Source: Streptomyces apocyni
Lineage (GTDB): Bacteria; Actinomycetota; Actinomycetes; Streptomycetales; Streptomycetaceae
Length of the DNA: 64,000 bases
NCBI RefSeq assembly: GCF_009739465.1
Contig: NZ_WHOM01000078.1
Location: forward strand, 598,150-662,149
Direction: 5' to 3'
Notes under the pieces: generated by a model
Seen by the model: the letters and a program-made list of their open reading frames with translations, nothing else
The model's database searches: none
Told to the model about the DNA's origin: nothing
Part shown: positions 17,209 to 25,278 of the stretch, piece after piece
Layout of the letters: every line of letters starts with the position of its first letter
Position numbering within the stretch: position 1 is the stretch's first letter
Position numbers and translations under genes: made by a program

Positions 17209-18428
17209 TTGGGCTCCTGTACGGGGAGGGTTGCGCGGAGTTGCCAGCCGCCGTTGTGGGGGCCAGCCGACAGAGTTCCGTCCAGGGCCTGTACGCGTTC
17301 GGTGAGGCCGGGTAGGCCCAGGCCGCCGCGGGTGCCGCGCCGGGATGGCCGGGGGGCAGGGGCGTGACGGTCGTCCTGGGGGCGGTCGTTGGTGACGCGG
17401 AGCTCGACGCCCGTGCGTGAGCGGCGGAAGGTGACGTCGACGCGGGTCGCGGAGGGGGCGTGCCTGCGGACGTTTGTCAGCGCCTCGACCACGATCCGGT
17501 ACGCGGTGGCCCCCGCCTCGCGGGAGAGGGGGAGGGAGAGGGCTTGGGCGGCCTCCGGTGGCAGGGTCAGGTGAGCCTCCGTGGTGCCTGCCGAGGTGAA
17601 TGTCTCGATCAAGGCCGGGAGCTGGTCCGGGCCGGGAAGCGGGTCGGTGCTGCTGGCGGCGTCCGGGCCGTGTAGCGCCTGTACGGTCCGGTCCATCGCC
17701 GCCAGCGCGCTCAGCCCGGCCTTCTCGATGCGCTCCAGAGCCAGCACCGCCTGCCCCGGGTCGGTGGCGGCGACGAACCGCGCCGCCTGGGCCTGGACGA
17801 CGATCCCGCTCACGTCATGGGCCACGAAGTCATGGAGGTCCCGGGCGATGTGGAGGCGCTGTACCCGACGGGTCTCGGCGATCAGATCGAGGCGGCGCAG
17901 TTCCGCGTGGCGCAACTGCCCGCCGACGGCGGCCGCGACGAGCACGGGCAGCAGCCAGAACGCGGCGGCGCCCGCCCTTTCCAGGAACGAGGTGCCGGAC
18001 ATCAGGGGGAGGGCCCAGACGGAGATCGGGAGTGCGGTGAGCGGGGCCACCAGACGGAGTTCCCGGATCGGCGACCACCGGACCACTGCCGCGAGCAACG
18101 GCAGGAGAAGGAGGGCCTGGACCAAGGCCCAGCTCCCCGGCGCGGCGATCAGGGCCAGGAGAGTCAGGGCCGCGCAGGCCGCCGTGGGGAGAGCCAGCCG
18201 TCCAAGGAGGGCCGGGCGATGGGTGGTTAGCGTGAGGGTCGCGGTCGCGGCCGCCCAGACCAGCGTGCTCACCGTCGCGGCGACGGGTATCGCGGCCCTC
18301 AGCGCGGTGGGGCCTACGGCTATACCGGCCGCCGCCAGGGCCGTACCGCCGACGAGGGCGCGGGTGCCGATGCGCGTGTCGGAGCCAGGGAGGTGGCCTC
18401 GCAGGGTAGTTGGGCTCCGCATCCGCAT
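17205..18428 (-). CDS. Two-component sensor histidine kinase (HisKA_3 type)
   Basis: A 407-residue membrane kinase. The N-terminal half has several hydrophobic helices (about residues 25-165) with little extracytoplasmic sequence. The dimerisation/phospho-acceptor motif is IARDLHDFVAHDVSG (His about residue 200). The ATPase domain has an N-box-like EALTNVRRHAP and a G-box GGLGLPGLTERVQALDG. This is the NarX/DesK-like layout that pairs with LuxR-type regulators such as the next gene. The signal is unknown; the short loops suggest membrane or intramembrane sensing. Confidence 0.92.
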   Translation of the reverse strand: MRMRSPTTLRGHLPGSDTRIGTRALVGGTALAAAGIAVGPTALRAAIPVAATVSTLVWAAATATLTLTTHRPALLGRLALPTAACAALTLLALIAAPGSWALVQALLLLPLLAAVVRWSPIRELRLVAPLTALPISVWALPLMSGTSFLERAGAAAFWLLPVLVAAAVGGQLRHAELRRLDLIAETRRVQRLHIARDLHDFVAHDVSGIVVQAQAARFVAATDPGQAVLALERIEKAGLSALAAMDRTVQALHGPDAASSTDPLPGPDQLPALIETFTSAGTTEAHLTLPPEAAQALSLPLSREAGATAYRIVVEALTNVRRHAPSATRVDVTFRRSRTGVELRVTNDRPQDDRHAPAPRPSRRGTRGGLGLPGLTERVQALDGTLSAGPHNGGWQLRATLPVQEPK

Positions 18429-18590
18429 GAGATCAGCGTACGGGCGGGTGATCGAACTGACTCTCTACCAAAAGGCTTAGGGCCCGTTGCCTCGCGCCGG
18501 ATCTTTGTGCCGATCGGCCGATGGAGGCCGGAGGTGCTCCCGGACGAAGCTGGTGGTGCTCGACAAGGAGCCTTCGCTACCAGGGAGTTC

Positions 18591-19241
18591 ATGATGAGTG
18601 CCAGTGCCAGTGCCAGTGCCAGTGCCAGTGCCAGTGCCAGTGCTAGTGCCAGTGCTAGTGCCAGTGCTAGTGCCAGTGCGAGTTCGACTGAGGGGCTGAC
18701 GGCGGCGACCGGACGGCTGGTCGGCGTACCCGGCGTCTCGCGTACGGCTCGGTGGGCGGCGCATGCGGCCGCGTTGACGCTGGTGCCGTCCGGGGTGTGG
18801 CGTATTGCCATCGCCTTTGGGTGGGACTCCGGGTTCACCGATGAATTCCTTGGTCCGGACAACTTCCCGGGCATGGGCTCGTGGTATCTCATCGGGCTCA
18901 GTCTGTTCGCCGAGGCGCTTGGGCTGCTCGCGTTGGGGCTCATCCACCGCTGGGGCGAGGTGATCCCGCGGTGGGTCCCGGGTCTTGGTGGGCGTGGGAT
19001 TCCCGTACTGGCGGCGGTGATCCCCGCGTCGCTCGGCGCGCTGGCCGTCACGCTGATCACGTTCCTCAGCGCGGGCAACTGGAACTCCGTGGAGAACATG
19101 GGGGCGCCGACCTCCCCGCAGGGTGGCATGTACTGGGTGATGACCGCGTGCTACGTGCCATTGCTCGCGTGGGGGCCGCTCCTGGCCGTCGCCACGGTGG
19201 CGTACTACCGGCGGCGTCGAGGCAGCGGGGTGGTGAGGTAG
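18591..19241 (+). CDS. Membrane protein with N-terminal Ser-Ala repeat
   Basis: A 216-residue protein. After MM come 14 Ser-Ala dipeptides coded by a hexanucleotide microsatellite, then a domain with four or so hydrophobic helices (AAHAAALTLVPSGVWRIAIA, the stretch around WYLIGLSLFAEALGLLALGL, IPVLAAVIPASLGALAVTLI, and one near YVPLLAWGPLLAVATVAYY) and a basic tail. I chose ATG 18591 because GGGAG precedes it; no good start lies after the repeat. The gene diverges from the kinase at 17205. I recognise no catalytic motif; function unknown. Confidence 0.75.
   Translation: MMSASASASASASASASASASASASASASASSTEGLTAATGRLVGVPGVSRTARWAAHAAALTLVPSGVWRIAIAFGWDSGFTDEFLGPDNFPGMGSWYLIGLSLFAEALGLLALGLIHRWGEVIPRWVPGLGGRGIPVLAAVIPASLGALAVTLITFLSAGNWNSVENMGAPTSPQGGMYWVMTACYVPLLAWGPLLAVATVAYYRRRRGSGVVR
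18597..18680 (+). repeat. Hexanucleotide microsatellite (AGTGCC-type, 14 units)
   Basis: Fourteen units of AGTGCC with a few AGTGCT and one AGTGCG. Each encodes Ser-Ala, so length changes keep the frame while changing the cytoplasmic tail length. Confidence 0.9.
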
Positions 19242-19273
19242 TGGGGTCGTGGGGTAGTGCGGTAGTGGGGGTG

Positions 19274-20071
19274 TTAGGGCTCGTAGGTGTAGGGCGTGGT
19301 AGTCGTGAGGGTGTGGAAGCCGAGGCGTTGCAGGATGGGGCGGCTCTGGGGCGAGGCGTCTACCTGGAGGTAGCGGTAGCCGTGGGTGGCCGCGATGTGG
19401 GCGCGGTGGGCGATCAGGGCGCGGTAGATGCCCCTTCCGCGCCAGGCGGGGTGGGTGCCGCCGCCCCACAGGCTGGCGAAGTCGGTGCCGGGGTGGAATT
19501 CGACGCGGGCCGCGCAGACGGGCGTGTCCCCGGCCATCGCCACGGTCATGGTGGTGGTGTCCGGGCTCTGGGCCAGTTGGGCCAGGAGCTGTTCGCGGAT
19601 GTGGCTGCCGTCGGTGCCGAAGGCCTGGTCGTGGACCCGCATGGTGAGGTCGACCCCGGCTTCGTCGGTGACCGGGACGAAGCGGACGCCGTCGGGGAGT
19701 TCGGGGTGCCTGGGGAGGTCGGATACCTGGGCGGCCATCACCGTCTCGAGGGGTTCGGCGGTGAAGCCCGCCGCGGTGAGGCGGGCGGCCAGGTCAGTGG
19801 GGTGGTCGTGGGCGTACAGCTTCCATTCGAACCGGCGGCCGAGGGTCGTGAAGTGCTGTACCTGCGCCGCGATCGCCGCGTCGGCGGTCGCCTCGGTGAG
19901 GTCCGACCAGATGACGGCGGTCCAGCCGCCGTCGTTGCCGAGTTGCCGTACGACCTCGCCGGACCGTTCGACGCGTACGCAGGGGCCGTCGGGTCGGGCG
20001 TCGCGGCGTAGCTGTTCGTCGAACAACGCGAGTGTGGGCGTGGGTGTGGAGGCGGAGGCGGCTTGCGTCAT
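19274..20071 (-). CDS. GNAT-family N-acetyltransferase
   Basis: A 265-residue acetyltransferase-like protein. The C-terminal GNAT core shows VCAARVEFHPGTDFASLWGG and the acetyl-CoA pyrophosphate-binding loop WRGRGIYRALIAHRAH (about residues 210-225), followed by YLQVDASPQSRPILQRLGF. The N-terminal 120 residues are a second, weaker GNAT-like half, so this may be a tandem fold. The acceptor substrate is unknown. It lies 33 bases behind the glycolipid-binding-type gene on the same strand and may be co-transcribed. Confidence 0.87.
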   Translation of the reverse strand: MTQAASASTPTPTLALFDEQLRRDARPDGPCVRVERSGEVVRQLGNDGGWTAVIWSDLTEATADAAIAAQVQHFTTLGRRFEWKLYAHDHPTDLAARLTAAGFTAEPLETVMAAQVSDLPRHPELPDGVRFVPVTDEAGVDLTMRVHDQAFGTDGSHIREQLLAQLAQSPDTTTMTVAMAGDTPVCAARVEFHPGTDFASLWGGGTHPAWRGRGIYRALIAHRAHIAATHGYRYLQVDASPQSRPILQRLGFHTLTTTTPYTYEP

Positions 20072-20104
20072 GGGGGCATTGGAGCACCGACCGGTGCGGG
20101 TGGG

Positions 20105-20728
20105 CTAAGGGTTTGTCGGAGCCGGGGAGAGTGCGGGGGAGACGCGGTAGGCGAGGCCCGGGTAGCTGACCACCAGACCGTCGCCGTCGAACTCCAGGTC
20201 GCTGTGGAAGTCGCCCGACGCGTAGCGCACCCGAGTGCCGTGCGGGGCAGGGCCGAGATGGGTGTACGTCTGCCGTGACGGGTGGACCCTCAGGTCGGGG
20301 ACGGACACCCAGACCATCAGGAACGTGCGCTCGGCGGGCCCCGAACCAGGGATGTGGTGCAGCTCGTGGCGCAGCACCGGCATCGTGTTGGTGAGCGGCG
20401 AGAGACCGAGGTCGCAGTCGAGGGCGTCCGCGGCCCAGTCGAGCGGCGCGCCGTTCGCCGTCCAGGTGCCGTCGGCGGTGCGGTCCAGGGCGAGGTGGTG
20501 GGTGGCGTGCGGGGTCTCGGCGGTGGCGGTGAGGCGGCGGGTCGTGTAGTCCTCGCCGGTCTCGAGCTCGTACGAGATCCAGTACGGCTCGGGGAGCGCG
20601 CCGAAGACCCGGCCGCGGGCGCTGAGCGAACGGCCGTGGCGAGTGATCCAGGCGGACTCGAAGCCGCCGCTGGCGGTGACCTGCCAGGTGAGAGCGCGTG
20701 GGGGGTGCGCGGGGCGGGTGTCAGTCAT
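20105..20728 (-). CDS. Putative glycolipid-binding family protein
   Basis: A 207-residue soluble protein resembling the putative glycolipid-binding (PF06475-like) family. It begins with LTWQVTASGGFESAWITRHG, continues with WISYELETGEDYTTRRLTAT, and has the characteristic ALDCDLGLSPLTNTMPVLRH and YASGDFHSDLEFDGDGLVVS blocks. No signal peptide or membrane helix. The molecular role of the family is poorly defined. ATG 20728 is preferred; MVP upstream (20737) is an alternative. Divergent from the OmpR-type regulator at 20888. Confidence 0.8.
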   Translation of the reverse strand: MTDTRPAHPPRALTWQVTASGGFESAWITRHGRSLSARGRVFGALPEPYWISYELETGEDYTTRRLTATAETPHATHHLALDRTADGTWTANGAPLDWAADALDCDLGLSPLTNTMPVLRHELHHIPGSGPAERTFLMVWVSVPDLRVHPSRQTYTHLGPAPHGTRVRYASGDFHSDLEFDGDGLVVSYPGLAYRVSPALSPAPTNP

Positions 20729-20887
20729 GGGGACCATCCTGGGACGTGCGCCCCGGCACCGCACGTCAGCATTCCCGGGATCGTCCGGCTTCCCAGGCTT
20801 CCCAGGATTCTCGGGATCGTCGGGATTCTCAGGTGATTCACAGATGAGGGACAGGGGGATCTCAGAAAGCCCGCACAGCCTGACCGT

Positions 20888-21649
20888 ATGACTCACACCC
20901 TGTCTTCGGGACGCGCCGCGGAACTGCTCAGGCCGGACGGGACCCCGGTTCGGGTGCTTGTCGTGGACGACGAGGCGGCGTTGTCCGAGCTGCTGTCCAT
21001 GGCGCTGCGCTACGAGGGCTGGCAGGTGCGCACCGCGGCGGACGGCGCGGGGGCGGTGCGGGCCGGGCGGGAGTTCCGGCCCGATGCCGTCGTACTGGAC
21101 GTGGTGCTGCCGGACATGCACGGGCTGGCCGTACTGGGGCGGCTGCGGCATGAGCTGCCGCAGGTGCCGGTGCTGTTCCTGACGGCCAAGGACGGCGTCG
21201 AGGACCGGATCGCCGGGCTCACAGCCGGTGGCGACGACTACGTCACCAAGCCGTTCAGCCTGGAGGAGGTGGTGGCCCGGCTGCGCGGGCTGCTGCGCCG
21301 GACCGGGGCCGCGGCCGCGGCCAAGCGCAGTGAGTCGGTGCTGGTGGTGGGGGACCTGACGCTGGACGAGGACAGCCGCGAGGTGAGCCGGGCCGGGCAG
21401 GACATCCATCTCACCGCCACCGAGTTCGAGTTGCTGCGGTATCTGATGCGCAATCCGCGGCGGGTGCTCAGCAAGGCGCAGATCCTGGACCGGGTGTGGA
21501 GTTACGACTTCGGGGGCCAGGCCAACGTCGTGGAGCTGTACATCTCCTATCTGCGGCGGAAGATCGACGCAGGGCGGGATCCGATGATCCATACGCGGCG
21601 GGGCGCCGGGTACCTGATCAAGGCGGCGGAGTCCGTCCCCCAGCCGTGA
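20888..21649 (+). CDS. OmpR/PhoB-family response regulator, apparently orphan
   Basis: A 253-residue regulator. The receiver (about 20-135) is complete: VVDDEAALSE, phospho-acceptor in VVLDVVLPDMHG, Thr in LFLTAKDG and Lys in YVTKPFS. The C-terminal winged helix (about 150-248) has LTATEFELLRYLMRNPRRVL and VVELYISYLRRKID. Usually a kinase gene follows directly. Here the stop TGA overlaps a GTG that opens only 16 codons before a stop at 21696, and then a convergent MFS gene follows. The partner kinase therefore seems lost or encoded elsewhere. Confidence 0.92.
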   Translation: MTHTLSSGRAAELLRPDGTPVRVLVVDDEAALSELLSMALRYEGWQVRTAADGAGAVRAGREFRPDAVVLDVVLPDMHGLAVLGRLRHELPQVPVLFLTAKDGVEDRIAGLTAGGDDYVTKPFSLEEVVARLRGLLRRTGAAAAAKRSESVLVVGDLTLDEDSREVSRAGQDIHLTATEFELLRYLMRNPRRVLSKAQILDRVWSYDFGGQANVVELYISYLRRKIDAGRDPMIHTRRGAGYLIKAAESVPQP

Positions 21650-21696
21650 GCAGAGCCAGGCGGCCGACGACCGACCTCACCCAGCACGCAAGCTGA
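21646..21696 (+). pseudogene. Possible 5' scar of a deleted sensor kinase gene
   Basis: A GTG overlapping the regulator stop (GTGA) starts a 16-codon frame beginning MSRARRPTTDL, then stops. Coupled kinase genes in actinobacteria commonly start in this way with a basic N-terminus. The short frame may be what is left after deletion up to the MFS gene, or chance. Weak inference. Confidence 0.3.
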
Positions 21697-21700
21697 GTCG

Positions 21701-23386
21701 TCAGGAAGCGCGCGAGCGCGAGCTCGCAGCCGAAGCCGCGACAGGCTCCGCACCCGAAGCGGACGCCTTCGACGACTCCGCGTCTGAAGCGAGCGCCCCC
21801 GAAGCGGACGCCCCCGTCCCCGCCCTAGCCGTCCGCAGCGGCACCTCCTTGATGAATAGCGTCAGCACCCACGCCACCACTGCCAACGGCGCCGCATACA
21901 GGAACACATCCGCGATCCCCTGCCCGTACGCCCCCTCGATCACCGTCCGCAACGGTCCAGGCAGCGCGTCCAGATCCGGGATGCCGCCCCCGCCCGTACC
22001 GCCATGCCCCAAGGCCGCCCCCTCGGGCCCGAGTTCGGCGAGGCCGTCCTTGACGTAGCCCGTGACCCGCGTGCCCAGCACCGCGCCCAGCGCGGAGACG
22101 CCCATCGCGCCGCCGAGCGACCGGAAGAAGGTGACGACCGACGACGCGGCGCCCAGGTCCTCCGGGGAGACCTGGTTCTGGGTGCAGAGAACCAGGTTCT
22201 GCATCATCATGCCGATGCCGAGGCCCATCAGCGCCATGAACAGCGCGACCCGCCAGTAGTCGGTGTCGTACTGGATGGTGCCGAGCAGCCCCAGACCCGC
22301 CGTCAGCAGTGCGCCCCCGGCGACCAGCCACGCCTTCCAGCGGCCCGTCCTGGTGATGATCAGACCGGAGGCGGTGGAGGAGACGAACAGCCCGGCGATC
22401 ATCGGGATGGTCAGCACCCCGGACATTGTCGGCGACTCGCCGCGCGCCAGCTGGAAGTACTGGCTGAAGAACACCGTGCCGCCGAACATCGCGACACCGA
22501 CGAACAGCGAGGCGACCGACGACAGCGCGATCGTGGGGTTGCGGAAGAGGCGCAGCGGGATGATCGGCTCGCTCGCCCTGGACTCGACGGCCAGGAAGAG
22601 CGCGCCGAGTGCGACCGCGCCGCCGACCATGACCGCGGTCTGCCAGGAGATCCAGTCGTACTTGTCCCCCGCGAACGTCACCCACACCAGCAGCAGCGAC
22701 ACCGCCGCCGTGATGAAGAAGGCGCCGGTCCAGTCGACCTTGACCCCCTCGCGCCGCACGACCGGCAGCTTCAGCGTCTTCTGGAGCACGATCAGCGCGA
22801 TCACCGCGAACGGCACGCCGACGTAGAAGCACCAGCGCCAGCCGAGCCAGTCGGTGTCGGTGATGACCCCGCCGAGCAGCGGTCCGCCGACGGTCGCGAC
22901 GGCGAAGGTGGCGCCCAGATAGCCGCTGTACCGGCCGCGCTCACGCGGCGCGATCATGGCGGCCATCACGATCTGCGCGAGGGCGGAAAGTCCGCCGACG
23001 CCGATGCCCTGCACCACCCGGCAGGCGATCAGCATGCCCGAACTCTGCGCGAGTCCGGCGGCGGCCGAGCCCAGTACGTAGATGATCAGCGCGACCTGGA
23101 CCAGCAGCTTCTTGCTGAAGAGGTCGGAGAGCTTGCCCCACAGCGGGGTGGTCGCCGTCATCGCCAGCAGCGACGCGGTCACCACCCAGGTGTACGCGGA
23201 CTGGCCGCCGCCGAGGTCGGAGATGATCTGGGGCAGGGCGTTGGACACGATGGTCGACGACAGGATCGCGACGAACATCCCGAGCAGCAGCCCGGACAGT
23301 GCCTCCATGATCTGCCGGTGTGTCATCGGCGCGGTGGTGTCTTCGCGTTGGCTGACTCCGCTGCCTTCAGTGTCTGTGCCGCCCAT
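21701..23386 (-). CDS. MFS drug efflux transporter, DHA2 (14-TM) type
   Basis: A 561-residue multidrug/proton antiporter of the EmrB/QacA group. Helix 1 holds the family motif (GLLLGMFVAILSSTIVSNAL), helix 2-3 the motif-A region LWGKLSDLFSKK, and motif C is near GPLLGGVITDTDWLGWRW. About 14 hydrophobic segments are seen, with a Ser/Ala-rich cytoplasmic tail (about 515-560). I chose ATG 23386, with AAGGA 5 bases upstream. It follows the MarR gene by 29 bases on the same strand, so the two probably form an efflux operon repressed by the MarR protein. Substrate unknown. Confidence 0.92.
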   Translation of the reverse strand: MGGTDTEGSGVSQREDTTAPMTHRQIMEALSGLLLGMFVAILSSTIVSNALPQIISDLGGGQSAYTWVVTASLLAMTATTPLWGKLSDLFSKKLLVQVALIIYVLGSAAAGLAQSSGMLIACRVVQGIGVGGLSALAQIVMAAMIAPRERGRYSGYLGATFAVATVGGPLLGGVITDTDWLGWRWCFYVGVPFAVIALIVLQKTLKLPVVRREGVKVDWTGAFFITAAVSLLLVWVTFAGDKYDWISWQTAVMVGGAVALGALFLAVESRASEPIIPLRLFRNPTIALSSVASLFVGVAMFGGTVFFSQYFQLARGESPTMSGVLTIPMIAGLFVSSTASGLIITRTGRWKAWLVAGGALLTAGLGLLGTIQYDTDYWRVALFMALMGLGIGMMMQNLVLCTQNQVSPEDLGAASSVVTFFRSLGGAMGVSALGAVLGTRVTGYVKDGLAELGPEGAALGHGGTGGGGIPDLDALPGPLRTVIEGAYGQGIADVFLYAAPLAVVAWVLTLFIKEVPLRTARAGTGASASGALASDAESSKASASGAEPVAASAASSRSRAS

Positions 23387-23415
23387 GGGGTTCCTTTTCT
23401 TACGGGTCACGCGGG

Positions 23416-23871
23416 TCACGCGGGTGTACGAGTGGTGGTTGCCCGGCAGTCGCCGAAGTCGGCGCGCAGCCGGGCGAGCAGCGAGCTCAGCCGCTGTACG
23501 TCGTCGTCCGACCAGTCCCGTAGGTGGTCGGCCAGCGCCTGGGTGTAGCGGTCGCTGAGTTCGGCGATCAGCGCGCGGCCCGCGCGAGTCAGCCGCAGGA
23601 TGCGGGAGCGTCCGTCGTCGGGGTCGGCGGACCGGTCGATCCAGCCGCGCTCCGCCCCATGTGCCACATGGCGGCTGGTCACCGACATGTCGATGGCCAG
23701 CAGTTCGGCGAGTCGGCCGATCCGCATCTCGCCGTGCTTGTCGAGCACGACCAGTACGGCCGCCGCGCCTGGCGGGCAGTCGACGGGCAGTACGCGGGCC
23801 AGATCCCGCTTCACTGCGCCGATTGCGCTCAGCTGGCGGGCGAGTTCCTCGTACTGGCGCTGCTCGGCCAC
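23416..23871 (-). CDS. MarR-family transcriptional regulator
   Basis: A 151-residue winged-helix regulator. The DNA-binding part (about 50-110) reads MRIGRLAELLAIDMSVTSRH with the wing DRSADPDDGRSRILRLT, typical of MarR. The N- and C-terminal helices form the dimer. It precedes the MFS gene and most likely represses the operon by binding the two inverted repeats upstream (23892-23934), released by a drug-like ligand. Confidence 0.92.
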   Translation of the reverse strand: MAEQRQYEELARQLSAIGAVKRDLARVLPVDCPPGAAAVLVVLDKHGEMRIGRLAELLAIDMSVTSRHVAHGAERGWIDRSADPDDGRSRILRLTRAGRALIAELSDRYTQALADHLRDWSDDDVQRLSSLLARLRADFGDCRATTTRTPA

Positions 23872-23891
23872 GGCTCGACCCCTCCCTAATC

Positions 23892-23934
23892 GTTGCTTAG
23901 GGCAACCGTAGGGCTATTTAGTTGCTGCAGGCAA
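23892..23934 (-). promoter_or_regulatory. Two inverted repeats, likely MarR operators
   Basis: GTTGCTTAGGGCAAC (23892-23906) and TTGCTGCAGGCAA (23922-23934) share TTGC...GCAA arms with 5-base centres and lie 21-63 bases before the marR start. Their shared half site supports binding by one dimeric protein. Confidence 0.6.
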
Positions 23935-24058
23935 ATGAAAACTGGGCAAAATGTGTAAAGGCCAGGCAATGTCGCTGGTCGGGGCTGGTCAGGCCGGGGT
24001 CCGCGGAACCTCAGGGCGGAGTTGGGCGGCCGTCGCGGGTTCGCTAGGGTCCTGGGGC

Positions 24059-24268
24059 ATGGCACACAACCCCCACGCGCCCCAGGGCCCCGAGGGCCAG
24101 CAGGACCCCGCGGGCAGCACCCAGATGTTCCGCGCCTTCGTCGACGAGGGTGCTCCGCAGCGGCAGCCGCAGGTGGCGGCTCCGGCGGGGCCGCGTATCG
24201 GACTGATCGTCGGTGTGGTGCTCGCGATCGCCCTCGTGGCCGGGGTCGCCTGGCTGGCGCTCAGCTAG
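24059..24268 (+). CDS. Small single-pass membrane protein, possibly transporter-associated
   Basis: A 69-residue protein: a polar, Gln/Pro-rich N-terminal half (NPHAPQGPEGQQDPAGSTQM) and one C-terminal membrane helix (IGLIVGVVLAIALVAGVAWL). Many Streptomyces carry such a short gene beside an MFS transporter; I recall the name SGM_5486 family transporter-associated protein, not verified. Divergent from the MarR/MFS operon and convergent with the lipoprotein gene. Function unknown. Confidence 0.72.
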   Translation: MAHNPHAPQGPEGQQDPAGSTQMFRAFVDEGAPQRQPQVAAPAGPRIGLIVGVVLAIALVAGVAWLALS

Positions 24269-24275
24269 GGAGCCC

Positions 24276-25187
24276 TTAGTCCCACTTCACCGAGACGTCC
24301 TGCGTCTCGACGTGCATGCCCAGCGGTACGCGCCAGCTGTCGACGCACACGGTCCAGGATTTCGTCTTGGACGTACCGGGGGCGATCGGCGTCGGTAGCT
24401 GCTTGGTCGACTCGATCGTCGCCCAGTCGATGCCGAGTGCGCCGATGATGTGCGTCCCGAACGTGATCGTCCCTGAACGCACCGCCGTACCCCCGCTGTT
24501 GGTGAACTTCACGGTCACCTTCTCGCACCACCGCTTGTCCGCCGCTGCCAGGGCTGGCTCTCCGACCTTGAGTACGGCGGGCCCGGGGGGTGGTGGCGGT
24601 GGTGGTCGGGTGGAGCTGGGGGGCGCGGCGGATGGGCTGGGCGAACTCGACGGGCTGGATGAGTTGGACGGTGCGGACGTCGCCGATGGAGCAGGCGGCC
24701 CGGAACTCCCGCTGGAGCCTGGCGACTTCCCCTCCAAGCCACCGGAACCGGAACGGGAGCCTGGGCCGGAACCGGAACCGGATTCCGAGCCGGAGTCGGC
24801 AGAGGAGTCGGGGTCGGCGCTGTCGCCCGAGCCCGCACCGCCCGCGCCGTCCGCTCCGGCCAAGCCAGACGCCTCGCCCCTACCCCCGGAGCCCCTGCCC
24901 CGGTCGCCCCGGCCCTCGTCCCCGTCCAGCGGCACCAGCACCACATCACCCGTAGGCCCCACCGCGGAGCCCGCTCCCGCACCCGCCGCGCCGACCGGCA
25001 CCCGGCCATCACCGCCACCCGAGCCGCCAGCGCAACCAACTAGCAGCCCCGCCAGCCCCGCCAGGCACACCGCGGCCGCCGAGGCTCGCGCTCCCGCGCC
25101 TCGGCGGCCGCGCGTCGAAGCTCTCTCCAACACACCCGAAACATTCAAGGCACCCAACACACCGCCCACGCCCAACACACCCATCAC
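24276..25187 (-). CDS. Secreted lipoprotein with Ser/Pro/Gly linker and CBM2-like C-domain
   Basis: About 303 residues. A signal sequence ends in a lipobox, LAGLLVGC (Cys near residue 52 in this frame). A long low-complexity linker rich in Gly, Ser, Asp and Pro follows, then a C-terminal beta domain of about 100 residues with one Cys pair (KRWCEKVTVKFTNSGGTAV ... WTVCVDSW), similar in style to bacterial carbohydrate-binding module 2 folds. The start is uncertain: GTG 25133 (MLERASTRGRRG) gives a more usual signal peptide, and the promoter-like palindrome at 25199 is too close to 25187. Function unknown. Confidence 0.65.
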   Translation of the reverse strand: MMGVLGVGGVLGALNVSGVLERASTRGRRGAGARASAAAVCLAGLAGLLVGCAGGSGGGDGRVPVGAAGAGAGSAVGPTGDVVLVPLDGDEGRGDRGRGSGGRGEASGLAGADGAGGAGSGDSADPDSSADSGSESGSGSGPGSRSGSGGLEGKSPGSSGSSGPPAPSATSAPSNSSSPSSSPSPSAAPPSSTRPPPPPPPGPAVLKVGEPALAAADKRWCEKVTVKFTNSGGTAVRSGTITFGTHIIGALGIDWATIESTKQLPTPIAPGTSKTKSWTVCVDSWRVPLGMHVETQDVSVKWD

Positions 25188-25198
25188 GCCAGTGTGTC

Positions 25199-25211
25199 TG
25201 ACGGTCCGTCA
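25199..25211 (-). promoter_or_regulatory. Palindrome TGACGGTCCGTCA upstream of the lipoprotein gene
   Basis: A perfect 13-base palindrome with a TTGACG on the minus strand, suggesting a -35 box combined with an operator. Its TGACGG core resembles the operator-like site at 1394-1410. If it is the -35 box, the true gene start lies downstream of 25187. Confidence 0.4.
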
Positions 25212-25278
25212 ACGAGGAACCCCCGCCGCGTCAACGAGCCCGCGATGAGCCCGCGATGAGTCCGCGGTCAGTCAGCGG

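Noticed and set aside
18597..18680. Hexanucleotide array as a CRISPR or regulatory repeat
   Set aside because: Units are six bases without spacers and lie in frame at the start of a coding gene.
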